Positions 50,808-61,656 of a stretch of DNA of 64,000 bases are shown here, one piece after another (position 1 is the stretch's first letter; the number at the start of each line of letters is the position of its first letter). The notes beneath the pieces were generated by a model, which had not been told where the DNA came from, did not search any database, and worked only from the letters and a program-made list of their open reading frames with translations. The position numbers and the translations under genes are program-made. Location of the stretch: positions 1 to 64,000 of the forward strand of contig NZ_LR723674.1 of the NCBI RefSeq assembly GCF_902502825.2, written 5' to 3'. The stretch is from Pseudorhizobium flavum (GTDB lineage: Bacteria; Pseudomonadota; Alphaproteobacteria; Rhizobiales; Rhizobiaceae).

Positions 50808-51929
50808 TTAACCCAGGGTCCGGTAGAGCTTCGCGTAGGATTGGGCCATTTTCTGCGCGGTAAACACCGTTTCATAGCGATGCCGTGCCGCTTCACCAAA
50901 TCGATCAGCTTCAGCCTGATTGGTCCAAAGTCGTTGCATCGCCTGACCGAGCCCCTCCGGGTCTGCCGGAGGGACCGTTAAGCCGGTCACCCCATTAAGA
51001 TTAACGAAACTCGTCCCCGTGCCGATCTCGCATGAGACCATCGGTTTGCCGGCCATCGCCGCCTCAACGAGAGACAAGCCGAAAGCCTCCGACCGCAAAT
51101 GGGACGGAAAAACCAAGGCCCGGCAAAGCGAAAGAAGGGCCGTCTTGTCCTGGTCGGGAAGAGCACCGAGCAGGTGAATGTTTGACAGCTTTTCCCGCTC
51201 TACCTGTTTCTTAAGCTCGTGCTCCAAACCACCGCCACCCACAATGACGACAGGAAGATGGGTCTTGGATGCTGCCTCAATGAGAAACTGGATCCCCTTG
51301 TAATAACGAAGCACCCCAACAAACAGGAAAAAGCTTCCCGGAAATCGGTTGCGCCAGTGGGCAAGGCGCTCCGGATCTGATTGCGGATACTCTGTCTCAT
51401 CAAGGCCAATCGGAATGACATCTACCTTGTTCTGATAGCGCGACAGGACGGGGCTAGAGGCGAGATAATTCGGCGAGGTAGCAACGATGCGATCCGACCG
51501 GCGCAAGAAGTGATGCATCAAAGGGCTGTAGAGACGCAACAGCAGTTTCTGTTTCACGATATCGGAGTGATAGGTCACAACAACGGGCTTGCGAGCTGGC
51601 GTCACCAGGTCCACCAGATCCATGAATGGCCACGGAAAGTGGAAATGCACCACATCAGCCTGATGACTGAGTTCGCGGAACTTCTGAAATGCGGCGAGCG
51701 ATAGGCCGGTGGAAGCAATGTCGAGATCCTGCTTCACCTGGATGATACGGTGACCATCAAACTCGAATGGCTCTGCTGCTGGCTTGGGGCTCAGTGACAG
51801 GATCTGAGCTTCTATTCCAAGAGAACGGCAGCCTTTGGCAATTGCGTGGATCGTGCGCTCCACTCCTCCGAACGTGTCTGGCCAGTAGGTTTTGAAGAAA
51901 TGCAGAACACGCAAGAGGTCTACCCGCAA
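50808..51929 (-). CDS. Glycosyltransferase family 4
   Basis: A 373-residue GT-B enzyme: LLRVLHFFKTYWPDTFGGVE, then DVVHFHFPWPFMDL and VVTYHSDIVKQ in the N-terminal half, and FFLFVGVLRYYKGIQFLIEA, VIVGGGGLEHELKKQ and FPSHLRSEAFGLSLVEAAMA (E-x7-E) in the donor half. No ATG fits; a TTG at 51929 or 51914 (giving MRVLHFFK) is the probable start. It lies near Gmd/Rmd, so it may use GDP-rhamnose or GDP-mannose; that is inference. Confidence 0.9.
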   Translation of the reverse strand: MRVDLLRVLHFFKTYWPDTFGGVERTIHAIAKGCRSLGIEAQILSLSPKPAAEPFEFDGHRIIQVKQDLDIASTGLSLAAFQKFRELSHQADVVHFHFPWPFMDLVDLVTPARKPVVVTYHSDIVKQKLLLRLYSPLMHHFLRRSDRIVATSPNYLASSPVLSRYQNKVDVIPIGLDETEYPQSDPERLAHWRNRFPGSFFLFVGVLRYYKGIQFLIEAASKTHLPVVIVGGGGLEHELKKQVEREKLSNIHLLGALPDQDKTALLSLCRALVFPSHLRSEAFGLSLVEAAMAGKPMVSCEIGTGTSFVNLNGVTGLTVPPADPEGLGQAMQRLWTNQAEADRFGEAARHRYETVFTAQKMAQSYAKLYRTLG

Positions 51930-52073
51930 CTAACGGCACCAAATCTATCTAATATGAGAAAGAGGATTTAAAATCAATTACTTGTCGCGTCCAGATTAAC
52001 CAAAATGCGTGTTAATATTTGATTAATAAGGCCATTTGAGCTTTTTTCCGATCTTCAAAAGGTCAGCGGTCAA

Positions 52074-53231
52074 ATGATCAACCTGCAAAAGATCTATCTC
52101 GCATTTTTTGGGCGCCCAGCGGATCCTGAAGGACTGCGTTATTGGGATCAACAGCTCAAGAGCGGTGTCCCCATGGCTGAAGTCGCTGAGATAATCTCGC
52201 AAGGAACGGAGTTCGAGGAGCGGTTTTCAGGTCTCTCTTACACAAGCGTCCTTGAGAAAATGGTTCAGAGCCTCTTTGGGCGCAGCATGGAGGAAGAGCT
52301 TTTGCTTGCCTATCAAGCTAGACTGGCTGAAGGCCAGGCCACGATCGCAACAGTGATCGCCGAAATCCTGTCCAGTGCTGAAGGACGCGATCTCTCCATG
52401 CTGAATGAGAAGGTCGCGGCGGCTAATCTTTATACGAGTTCTCTCGAAGAGGTCCTGGAGGTCCAGGCCTATCGGGGAGAAGACGCCGCTGATGTTGCTC
52501 GCCTCTTTCTCCGGTCGGTCACAGACACCCATCCCGCAACACCCGAAGCAGTCGCCCGGGCGATACAAGGCCTTCTCAATTCCGGCGGGGGTGCGCAGTC
52601 ACCGGCTCCCAATGGAGCCGAAGTCAATGGTGTACAGCACTGGCTCAATGCCGCCATCACACCGCATCGGGAGGTCGACGGTGAGAAGGTTCTCCTGATC
52701 GGATCAGGATCTGCGGAAGGGTTTACGGTGGCAAAAGGTAGTGCGTCGCAACTAGAGCTCGGACTGAGTGTACGTGACGAATTGGGCAATCCACTGCTGA
52801 GCCAGGGCTATGTGAAAGGCCACATTGCAGGATTCGAGGAGATTTCATCCCCAAGTCACATCCTGGTCTCCATAGCCTCGTTGGGACAACAGGAGCTTGA
52901 AGAGTTTTCATTCAAGCTGAGCATCGATACGGATCCGACCGATGGGGTCTCATGGAAGCATTATTATCTCGAGGGGGAGCCCGACCATGGCTACGCCTGG
53001 TCTCTAGACCACAACAATGACGGGAAACCCAATGGGGATGATGACTTAATTCATGAAACTTTGGCCATCGTGGGGGAGCAGGGGCATTTCATGATCTTGG
53101 ATAGGCTCCCCCTCCCAGCGGAGGAAGGGATCTTCGATATTCGCCTTGATGCCCTTGAAGGTGGTTTCCTGGTTGTCGAGGCTGCTGTTCGCGTTCACCT
53201 CATTGGCCATTCCGAGCCGCTAGAGTGGTGA
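52074..53231 (+). CDS. DUF4214 protein with beta-rich C-terminal half
   Basis: A 385-residue protein. The N-terminal 130 residues have the DUF4214 signature twice in weakened form: IYLAFFGRPADPEGLRYWDQ with a second segment SVLEKMVQSLFGRSMEEEL. From about 190, short strands rich in Gly and acidic residues follow (TDPTDGVSWKHYYLEGEPD, DHNNDGKPNGDDDL), the latter a possible calcium-binding loop. No signal peptide. DUF4214 proteins of this type are common among type I secretion products, and the PrsDE-like exporter lies 2.4 kb downstream. Confidence 0.72.
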   Translation: MINLQKIYLAFFGRPADPEGLRYWDQQLKSGVPMAEVAEIISQGTEFEERFSGLSYTSVLEKMVQSLFGRSMEEELLLAYQARLAEGQATIATVIAEILSSAEGRDLSMLNEKVAAANLYTSSLEEVLEVQAYRGEDAADVARLFLRSVTDTHPATPEAVARAIQGLLNSGGGAQSPAPNGAEVNGVQHWLNAAITPHREVDGEKVLLIGSGSAEGFTVAKGSASQLELGLSVRDELGNPLLSQGYVKGHIAGFEEISSPSHILVSIASLGQQELEEFSFKLSIDTDPTDGVSWKHYYLEGEPDHGYAWSLDHNNDGKPNGDDDLIHETLAIVGEQGHFMILDRLPLPAEEGIFDIRLDALEGGFLVVEAAVRVHLIGHSEPLEW

Positions 53232-53246
53232 TGGATAGCCCCAATC

Positions 53247-54197
53247 TCATTGACTGCTGTTGTTGAGGTCTGCCCTTGCCTGATCGAGAGTCCGCGCAAG
53301 GGTCTGTGATAAAGAGACATTCGGCGCCCAGTGGAGTGCCTCTCGGGCTTTTGCGTTGTTTCCCGACATGATTGGAATGGTGTTTGGGAGGTAGCGATCC
53401 GGATCGACCTCTACCGTGATTGGAACGGTCGCCATGTCCGTGAGCATGGTCAGCAGCGTTGAAATTGCGACTGGTGAGCCGGTTGACAGATTAAGGGTCA
53501 GCCCATCCATCAGCTCATCGCAATCGGCAGCCATGAGATAAGCGTCAACGACATCTTGAACATCGAGAAAATCTCGCTTTGCTTCAAGGTTCCCCACCTT
53601 GAGAACGGGCTCCTGCAAACCCGCTTCTATGCGAGCGATCTGCGTGGCAAAGGCGGGCACAACATAGGTCGGCGATTGACCGGCCCCGGTATGGTTGAAC
53701 GGCCGAAAAATCGTCGCACGCAGCCCATCCTTGGCCATTTGGCGCAGCATGATATCGGACGCAGCCTTTGTTGCTCCGTAAGCAGACCAAGGCTGTAGCA
53801 CGGCGTTTTCTGAAAGCGGCGTACTGCTCTCATTGAATGTTGCGCCATATGCCTCGGAGCTGCCCGCAAAAATGAAACGTGCTTCTGGCGCGTGACGAAG
53901 GACGGATTGGGCAAGGTGGAAGGTACCCATGACATTGACCTGCCACGCTGTCGCGGGTTCTTCTTTTGCCTGACGAGGTGCCGCGACAGCGGCAAGATGG
54001 ATAAGCGCATCGGGTTTGGCATGAGCTATGGCCCGCTCAAGCGCTGGTGGATCCCGCAGATCAGGGCTTTTGCCGGTTTCGGGATCGGCAAAGTCGATGA
54101 GATCAAACGTATCGCTCCAGGCATCCGAAGCCGCTTTGGAAAGCGCGGTCCCAACAAAACCGCCCTTCCCTGTGACAACCAGACGCCGCTTCGACAC
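53247..54197 (-). CDS. rmd: GDP-4-dehydro-6-deoxy-mannose reductase (Rmd-like)
   Basis: A 316-residue short-chain dehydrogenase (NDP-sugar) protein. KRRLVVTGKGGFVGTALSKA is the NAD(P) loop, SSEAYGATFNE and PWSAYGATKAASDIMLRQMA the Ser-Tyr-Lys catalytic set, and RPFNHTGAGQSPTYVVPAFA the strongly conserved Rmd block. It reduces the 4-keto sugar made by Gmd to GDP-D-rhamnose; a GDP-6-deoxytalose product is an alternative. The GTG at 54197 has GGAG 8 bases upstream and trims a 10-residue extension. Start is 63 bases after Gmd's stop. Confidence 0.85.
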   Translation of the reverse strand: MSKRRLVVTGKGGFVGTALSKAASDAWSDTFDLIDFADPETGKSPDLRDPPALERAIAHAKPDALIHLAAVAAPRQAKEEPATAWQVNVMGTFHLAQSVLRHAPEARFIFAGSSEAYGATFNESSTPLSENAVLQPWSAYGATKAASDIMLRQMAKDGLRATIFRPFNHTGAGQSPTYVVPAFATQIARIEAGLQEPVLKVGNLEAKRDFLDVQDVVDAYLMAADCDELMDGLTLNLSTGSPVAISTLLTMLTDMATVPITVEVDPDRYLPNTIPIMSGNNAKAREALHWAPNVSLSQTLARTLDQARADLNNSSQ

Positions 54198-54260
54198 GAT
54201 CAGATCTCCATGCTGTGAGCCGGTCAACAGGGCTCGCCAGGGCTAAAGCAGGGATATAGG

Positions 54261-55615
<1,355 letters not shown>

Positions 55616-57331
55616 ATGAAGATTGAGAATCCCTTTCAGCTTGCTCTGAAAACCTATCGTTCGGTTCTCTTTTCCACAATCGTTTTTAGTGTCGTCATCA
55701 ATGCCTTGATGTTTGTAGGCCCGCTTTACATGCTGCAGGTCTACGACCGCGTGCTGCACAGCCGAAGCGAAATGACCTTGATAATGTTGACCCTCATCGC
55801 AGTGGCGATGTTGATGGTCTACGGCCTCCTGGAATGGCTTCGATCGCGGGTTCTGGTGAGAGCGGGGCTGCGCTTCGACCAGATGATTTCCAACGGCGTC
55901 TTCACCCGCGTTGTTACCAGCACACTTAAGCAGCCCCAGGCACGGGCAGAGTTTGCCCTGTCTGACATCGATCGCTTGCGGGAGTTTTTCACCGGCTCCG
56001 GGCTGATCGCGATCTGCGACGTCCCCTGGGTTCCTATCTTTCTTTTTGTCTGCTTCCTGTTCCATCCCCTCATCGGTTGGGTTGCGACCTGCGGCGCGTT
56101 GATCATCTTCGCGCTTGCCATCGCCAACGAGTTCATGACCAAGAAACCCTTGGCGGAAGCGGCTGGGCATGGGCAGGCCGCTCAGCACTTTTCAAACTCA
56201 ACGCTACAAAATGTTGAAGTCATCCGTGCCCTCGGCATGGAGAAAAGCTTGCGCGGGCGCTGGAGCGCGATGCATCGCAGCATGCTGGAGAAGCAGGCAA
56301 ACGCCAGCGATCGCGCCGGTGGTCTCTTGTCCACGTCCAAGTTCGTGCGCATGGCGCTTCAAACCCTCATCTTGGGCGCAGGCGCCTATCTTGCTATTGC
56401 GGGTGAAATCTCCCCCGGCGCCATGATTGCGGCTTCGATCATGATGGGTCGTGCACTCGCCCCGGTCGATCAGGTCGTGGGCCAATGGAAGCAGTTTGTG
56501 GGCGCGCGGATGGCCTATCGCCGCCTTAGTGAGATCTTCCGGCAACTTCCAGAAGAAGGCGAACGTACCGCTTTGCCTGCGCCTACCGGCAACCTGACCG
56601 TTGAGCAGCTTATCGTAGCTCCTCCAGGCTCCCGCACCCCGCTCATTCAAGGGGTCAGCTTCGCCGTCAAGCCAGGAGAGGCCATTGCAGTTGTCGGCCC
56701 AAGCGGTGCTGGCAAATCCAGCCTCGTGCGTGCCCTTGTCGGGGTATGGCAGCCGCTTTCCGGCGCAATTCGTCTTGATGGGGCAGAACTGCAGCATTGG
56801 GATCAGGATGACCTAGGCAGGCATCTGGGATACCTGCCTCAAAGCGTGGAGCTTTTTGCGGGCACGATTGCAGAAAACATCGCCCGCTTCCAAGAAGGTG
56901 TTGATGCCGAAGAGGTCATCAATGCTGCGAAACTTGCGCGTGCCCACCAGATGATCCAGAATCTACCTGACGGCTACGATACCCAGATCGGCGTCGGTGG
57001 CCGGCAGATTTCTGGCGGTCAAAGACAGCGCGTTGGCCTTGCACGAGCAATTTTCGGCAGCCCTGCCCTGATCATCCTCGATGAGCCAAACTCCAATCTG
57101 GATAGCGAAGGCGAGGAAGCGCTGGCGCAAGCAATCGCGGAACTGAAAGCCCAGGGCAAGGCAATCATTGTTGTCAGCCACAAGATGAGCCTGGTTGCTT
57201 TGGCGGACAAGACTCTTGTTCTGGCGGAAGGACGCATGCGCGCCTTTGGTCCGACCCGCGATGTCCTGCAACCAAAGCCGGCGGTTGCACCAGCGCCCGC
57301 ACAGGCACAAAATAACCGTAGTATCGCCTGA
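55616..57331 (+). CDS. Type I secretion ABC transporter (PrsD/PrtD-like)
   Basis: A 571-residue half-transporter. Six membrane spans (residues 20-300) are followed by the ATPase: VVGPSGAGKSSLV (Walker A, about 361), the ABC signature QISGGQRQRVGLARAIFG, LIILDEPNSNLD (Walker B; the PNSNLD form is usual in PrtD-type exporters) and VVSHKMS (switch His). It powers export of proteins with C-terminal signals and needs the following membrane-fusion protein and an outer-membrane TolC. Likely cargoes are the DUF4214/RTX-like proteins nearby. In rhizobia PrsD also exports glycanases. Confidence 0.93.
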   Translation: MKIENPFQLALKTYRSVLFSTIVFSVVINALMFVGPLYMLQVYDRVLHSRSEMTLIMLTLIAVAMLMVYGLLEWLRSRVLVRAGLRFDQMISNGVFTRVVTSTLKQPQARAEFALSDIDRLREFFTGSGLIAICDVPWVPIFLFVCFLFHPLIGWVATCGALIIFALAIANEFMTKKPLAEAAGHGQAAQHFSNSTLQNVEVIRALGMEKSLRGRWSAMHRSMLEKQANASDRAGGLLSTSKFVRMALQTLILGAGAYLAIAGEISPGAMIAASIMMGRALAPVDQVVGQWKQFVGARMAYRRLSEIFRQLPEEGERTALPAPTGNLTVEQLIVAPPGSRTPLIQGVSFAVKPGEAIAVVGPSGAGKSSLVRALVGVWQPLSGAIRLDGAELQHWDQDDLGRHLGYLPQSVELFAGTIAENIARFQEGVDAEEVINAAKLARAHQMIQNLPDGYDTQIGVGGRQISGGQRQRVGLARAIFGSPALIILDEPNSNLDSEGEEALAQAIAELKAQGKAIIVVSHKMSLVALADKTLVLAEGRMRAFGPTRDVLQPKPAVAPAPAQAQNNRSIA

Positions 57332-57371
57332 TTACAGGACGATACGCAGCGCAAGAATTCGAGGCTCACAG

Positions 57372-58682
57372 ATGACGGAAGCAAAGAAGAACAAGAATTT
57401 TTCGCCAGCTCCTTACATTACAGCAGGCTATGTGGTTGTTTTTCTAGGCGTAGGAGTCTTCGGAACTTGGGCGGCCACAGCTCCCTTGGCAAGCGGCGTT
57501 GTTGCACCGGGAACCTTGTCGGTAGAAACCAACCGGAAAACCATACAACACCTCGAAGGCGGTATCATCTCGGAGATCCTCGCCAAGGAAGGAGAGATTG
57601 TCGAAGTCGGTGACTTGCTTGTGAAGCTTGATCCCACTCAGGCGTACGGCAATTTCACCGTTTTGCAGACACGGGTGACCCTGCTCGAAGCGACCCAGGC
57701 ACGTCTGCTCGCAGAAAGCGTCGATGCAGCTGAAATCGAATGGCCGGCCGGCTTATCCTTGGATAGTAACGACCCATCTGTGCAAGCGGCTGTGAAACTA
57801 CAGCAGAGGCTGTTTAAAGATCGCAAGCTGACAAAAGACGGCCAAGTTGGCATCATGAAGACGCGCATCGAGCAGCTCAACGAGGCCGTGAAGGGCCTGC
57901 AGCAGCAGCTCAGCTCCGTCGATAAGCAGATCGCTTCGATGCAGAGCGAAATCGATCGCCTGACAAGTGGGCAGAAGAAAGGGGTGATTGGCGAAAACCA
58001 GCTGTCACAGATCAACCGTGCTTTGCTCCAGCTGCAAGGCGAGCACGGCGAAATCACTGCAGAGATCGCAAAGCTGCGTCAGACCATTTCTGAGACCGAG
58101 CTGCAGATCGTACAGATCCGCCAGGAGTTCATCGAGCGCGCAGGCAGTGAACTGCGTGACATTCGCGACCAATTGGCCGAGGTGACGGAACGCAGGAACG
58201 TCGCAAGGGACGTCTTGAACCGCACTGAAGTGCGGGCACCGGTGCGCGGTATGGTCCAAAACATCCAGATCCACACGACGAATGGGGTTATTCGTCCCGC
58301 CGAGCCCATCCTCGATATCATTCCGCTTGATGACGATTTGATCGTGAGCGCCAAGATCCGGCCGATCGACATCGACAGTGTTCACGTCGATAGCGAGGCA
58401 GAAGTTCGCTTCTCGGCCTTCTCCAGCCGCACCACTCCCGCCATTTTTGGAAAACTTACCGTCCTTTCAAAGGATGTGATCTTGCCGCAGCAACAGGGTC
58501 AGGAGCCTTACTATCTTGCCCGTATCGAGGTGGCGGATCAAAATGTCCCTGCCGAAATCCGCGGCAGACTTCTCCCGGGTATGCCTGCTGATGTGATCGT
58601 TGCCACAGGTGAACGAACTTTTGCCGACTATATGATCCGGCCGCTCACTGACGCCTTCCACAAGAGCATGCGCGAGAAGTAG
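57372..58682 (+). CDS. Type I secretion membrane-fusion protein (PrsE/HlyD-like)
   Basis: A 436-residue protein. A span near 18-40 (AGYVVVFLGVGVFGTWAATA) is followed by LASGVVAPGTLSVETNRKTI and QHLEGGIISEILAKEGEIVE, the HlyD family lipoyl-like start, then a long coiled coil (about 150-290) and the closing barrel with EVRAPVRGMVQNIQIHTTNG and LLPGMPADVIVATGERTF. It bridges the ABC exporter and TolC. ATG 57372 has GAGG 8 bases upstream; it begins 40 bases after the exporter gene. Confidence 0.93.
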   Translation: MTEAKKNKNFSPAPYITAGYVVVFLGVGVFGTWAATAPLASGVVAPGTLSVETNRKTIQHLEGGIISEILAKEGEIVEVGDLLVKLDPTQAYGNFTVLQTRVTLLEATQARLLAESVDAAEIEWPAGLSLDSNDPSVQAAVKLQQRLFKDRKLTKDGQVGIMKTRIEQLNEAVKGLQQQLSSVDKQIASMQSEIDRLTSGQKKGVIGENQLSQINRALLQLQGEHGEITAEIAKLRQTISETELQIVQIRQEFIERAGSELRDIRDQLAEVTERRNVARDVLNRTEVRAPVRGMVQNIQIHTTNGVIRPAEPILDIIPLDDDLIVSAKIRPIDIDSVHVDSEAEVRFSAFSSRTTPAIFGKLTVLSKDVILPQQQGQEPYYLARIEVADQNVPAEIRGRLLPGMPADVIVATGERTFADYMIRPLTDAFHKSMREK

Positions 58683-58842
58683 AGGCAAAATATCGATTTG
58701 CGCTGAGGGTTCTCCGTGCAAATCAACGCGGTTCAGTGCCGAAAACGCCGCCTTATCCTCTCTCCAGGCCGACGCTCGTCTGGACGTTGAAAGCAAGCCC
58801 GCTATGTCAGGGCATGCTTTGTAGAATCGAGGGAGACCCGCC

Positions 58843-59787
58843 ATGGCTATCGTAGAAGCTTACAGCTCCACAAATCTCGTGGATCCGAACTCCTGGTTCG
58901 GGGATATCGTGCGCGCCACGTCCACGGAGATCGTCATCAGTGATGGCTATCGAACCGCTGTCTACGAAGGATACGGATTTTCCTACATCGGTTATGAGGT
59001 GGTGGGCGGAACCCTGACCGGCTATCGCGACTATTACCAAGGCACGCTCATGAACGAAGCCTATAATTTCGCTCTGCCTGCAGCTGCCGTCTCCGACTAT
59101 ATCGATCAGAACAATCTCCAGGGTCTCTTCAGAACCGCGCTCAATTATGATGACGTGATCTATGGGTCCGTCTATGACGACGACCTTGCCGGCTATGACG
59201 GCTACGATGTCATCTACACAGGTGGTGGCGACGACTTCGTTTCAGGCGGATATGGAATTGATACAGTCGTTTTGCGGGGCTATGGAAATGACTACCGGCT
59301 TGGAACCAGCGGCAGTGACATCCTCATCGATCGGACCGACGGTACTTCCTATAATACTTTGAACTCCGTCGAGCGGATCCGTTTCGACAACGGCACGCTT
59401 GCCGTCGATGTTGCTGAAGGGCAAAACGCTGGTCAAGCCTACCGCATCTATCAGGCGGCGTTCGACAGGACGCCCGATGCAGGCGGCCTGCGATACTGGA
59501 TCGACGAGCTGGATGACGGAGCTGATCTGATCGACGTCGCATCGGGCTTCGTCGGTTCCGCTGAATTCCGTTCAGTCTATGGATACAATCCTACGGATTA
59601 TGAGTTCGTGGATCGGCTCTACTACAATGTTCTGGGGCGTCAGGGGGAAGACCGCGGCGTCGACTATTGGCTGGATACTCTGGAAGACGGAGCAAGTCGC
59701 GCCTATGTCTTGGCGATGTTTGCCGAGAGCCCAGAAAACATCGTCGGCACCACGCCGGAGCTTAGCTCGGGCATCTGGCTTGGCTAG
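58843..59787 (+). CDS. RTX-like / DUF4214 secreted protein
   Basis: A 314-residue protein. Residues 1-100 are Tyr/Gly-rich and not recognised. At about 103-145, [15 protein letters not shown] and [16 protein letters not shown] are weakened copies of RTX calcium-binding nonapeptides. Residues 198-300 form a DUF4214 domain ([40 protein letters not shown]). RTX repeats plus position directly after an ABC/MFP pair make it the probable cargo of that exporter. The gap from the MFP gene is 160 bases. Confidence 0.85.
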   Translation: MAIVEAYSSTNLVDPNSWFGDIVRATSTEIVISDGYRTAVYEGYGFSYIGYEVVGGTLTGYRDYYQGTLMNEAYNFALPAAAVSDYIDQNNLQGLFRTALNYDDVIYGSVYDDDLAGYDGYDVIYTGGGDDFVSGGYGIDTVVLRGYGNDYRLGTSGSDILIDRTDGTSYNTLNSVERIRFDNGTLAVDVAEGQNAGQAYRIYQAAFDRTPDAGGLRYWIDELDDGADLIDVASGFVGSAEFRSVYGYNPTDYEFVDRLYYNVLGRQGEDRGVDYWLDTLEDGASRAYVLAMFAESPENIVGTTPELSSGIWLG

Positions 59788-59799
59788 AGCGGGTCTACC

Positions 59800-59980
59800 T
59801 CGCTCGGGGCTCCGCAGGACTTGGTGCATTCCTGCGCGTCGACGAGCGTGACGATCTGGCCGACCGTATTCCATAAGCCCTCGACCGTTCTCTCGCTTTT
59901 TGGCGCAAGACTGCCTTGAGCTTTTCGACCTCTCTCAATGGGATTGAAGTCTGGGCTGTAGGGAGGAAGGTATCAAACCG
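59800..59980 (-). pseudogene. IS630-family transposase remnant
   Basis: Minus-strand pieces of an IS630 transposase C-terminus: LPPYSPDFNPIER near 59955, VEKLKAVLRQKARERS in another frame, then GLWNTVGQIVTLVDAQECT in a third. Two frameshifts in about 150 bases and no N-terminal part. It differs from the scar at 27940. Confidence 0.82.
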
Positions 59981-60230
59981 GCATCCCCCACCTTCGATTG
60001 CGTGACGCACTCCTTGCCGAGTTGTTCAGATGTGTCGCTTCGGCCATGATGCCTCAGGCTTGGCCGTCACCGACGAGCCCGGCGAAGACGCGTAATCGGT
60101 TCCAGCGAATGAAGCATTTGTAGAGCGTCTTGTGCGGCCCTAACGTCCGGCGCCTTCCACCGCAAGTCGTGCTGATCAGGTCGACGCTCTCGCATTCACC
60201 CGCCGGTCATCCACCCACGAAGCCTCATGC
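59981..60230 (-). pseudogene. IS5-family transposase remnant
   Basis: Minus-strand fragments in different frames: WVDDRRV near 60205, GPHKTLYKCFIRWNR and LRVFAGLVGDGQA near 60070-60145, then GIMAEATHLNNSA near 60020-60055, cf. the usual MIDATHLKAHRTA. Internal stop and shifts are present. It adjoins the IS630 scar, so the 59.8-60.2 kb gap is an insertion hot spot. Confidence 0.75.
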
Positions 60231-60380
60231 AATAGCAGGGAATGCGGCGCCAACTGGCGCTCGCTCGGTAGAACCAATGACGGCCGCTGCCAAGCACGCA
60301 GGCGAGGCTAGACTTCCCTTGGGGAGGCAACGCCTTGCATCTTTGGATTGCATCTGCCTAAATCTGATAGGAGGGGCAAC

Positions 60381-61496
60381 ATGTGGGCTTCAGCAAGTAT
60401 TACCGATGTCAGTGAAGAAGTGTCTTCCGTCATCACTGATGCAGCGATCGGCCGCCGTTGCTGGTCCGATCTATGCAAATTGTTCACCCAAGCCTTTCCC
60501 GGGTCCTATGCCGCGCTCCTGAACCAGAACTTCGTTCGGCCGGAGGTGAATTTTGCGGTCTCAGACGGGCTGGAAGAAGAGCATATAAACTCGTTTCTGG
60601 GGCACTACTCTCTCGTTAACCCGTGGCAGCGGTTCTGGCAGCACGCAAGTAATGGCGCCATTCTTGTCGCTGAACGCGACGATCCGGCCCGGCAGTATCG
60701 AGGCAGCGAGTTCTATGAGGACTGGATGAAAGCCGTTGGAGACTTCGATGCTGCGGTCGGCCTCCGGCTTCAGGTCGAGGATGACCAGATCATCTATCTG
60801 CCGGTCCATTTTTCGGAAAAGCTGTCTCCAGCTTACGAGCCCAGGCTGGAAGCAGTGATGCGCAATACCCGTCGCTCGCTGACCAATGCCCTGCAACTGG
60901 CATCCTATGTCCAGGATACCGCGCAAAAGGTTTCGGCGGAGGCTGCGCTGGCAGGCCTCGATCACCACATTGTCTTCGTAGTTGACGAGAACCTGAAGCT
61001 TCATGAGGCAAATCAGAGGGCCGTCGACGCGTTCAGCTGTCGGTTTCCCGTTACCTGCCGCAACGGAATGATAAGATTTGCGGTTCCATCCGTCACATCG
61101 CAGGTCCTTCAGCGCCTTCGCAGCAAACAGCGAGATCTTGTCGGTAAGCTGCTAATGACAGCCGGTGTTGACAAGTGGGTCGTGGGACTCAACAGCCTTC
61201 CAAGACTGTGTCCAGAAGGGCCGATCCTAAGCCGGCCCCAGTTTCTTATTCAGATCCACAAGCTGAGTTCATCGCTTGAGAGGATCGATGAGGACCTTCT
61301 CGTAGCTGGATTTGGACTAACCCCTTCGGAGCTGCGCCTATGTCGAGCTTTGGCTGCTGGTGTGCTGCTCGCAGATGCCGCTCCCCTTGTCCAGATAAGT
61401 TATGAAAACGCACGCCAGAAGCTGAAGTCGATCTTCAAGAAGCTGAGCGTTTCGAGCCAGGCGGATCTGAAAATGGTCTTGCGCTCCATGGTGTAG
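60381..61496 (+). CDS. LuxR-type transcriptional regulator
   Basis: A 371-residue protein. An N-terminal sensor part (about 1-200, with LGHYSLVNPWQRFWQHASNG and GSEFYEDWMKAVGDFDAAVG) and a PAS-like middle (HIVFVVDENLKLHEANQRAV) precede a C-terminal GerE-type HTH: GFGLTPSELRLCRALAAGVL, then ISYENARQKLKSIFKKLSVS. The autoinducer-binding invariants of true LuxR proteins are not evident. ATG 60381 has GGAGGG 6-7 bases upstream. Its position between T1SS-linked genes suggests it may regulate export or adhesion; inference only. Confidence 0.82.
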   Translation: MWASASITDVSEEVSSVITDAAIGRRCWSDLCKLFTQAFPGSYAALLNQNFVRPEVNFAVSDGLEEEHINSFLGHYSLVNPWQRFWQHASNGAILVAERDDPARQYRGSEFYEDWMKAVGDFDAAVGLRLQVEDDQIIYLPVHFSEKLSPAYEPRLEAVMRNTRRSLTNALQLASYVQDTAQKVSAEAALAGLDHHIVFVVDENLKLHEANQRAVDAFSCRFPVTCRNGMIRFAVPSVTSQVLQRLRSKQRDLVGKLLMTAGVDKWVVGLNSLPRLCPEGPILSRPQFLIQIHKLSSSLERIDEDLLVAGFGLTPSELRLCRALAAGVLLADAAPLVQISYENARQKLKSIFKKLSVSSQADLKMVLRSMV

Positions 61497-61656
61497 GGCG
61501 CCTTCAGAATTGCTTATACTCCTCTTCGTCCAGTGCCAGAGTCCACACGGGGGGCAATGACACTGGACGTCCATGAGACTTGCTGAGTGGCGAAAGGGCC
61601 GGCCATACGACCGGCTCCAGTCTCTGCCCGAACGGAGCCGGGCTTATGTGCCGGTC

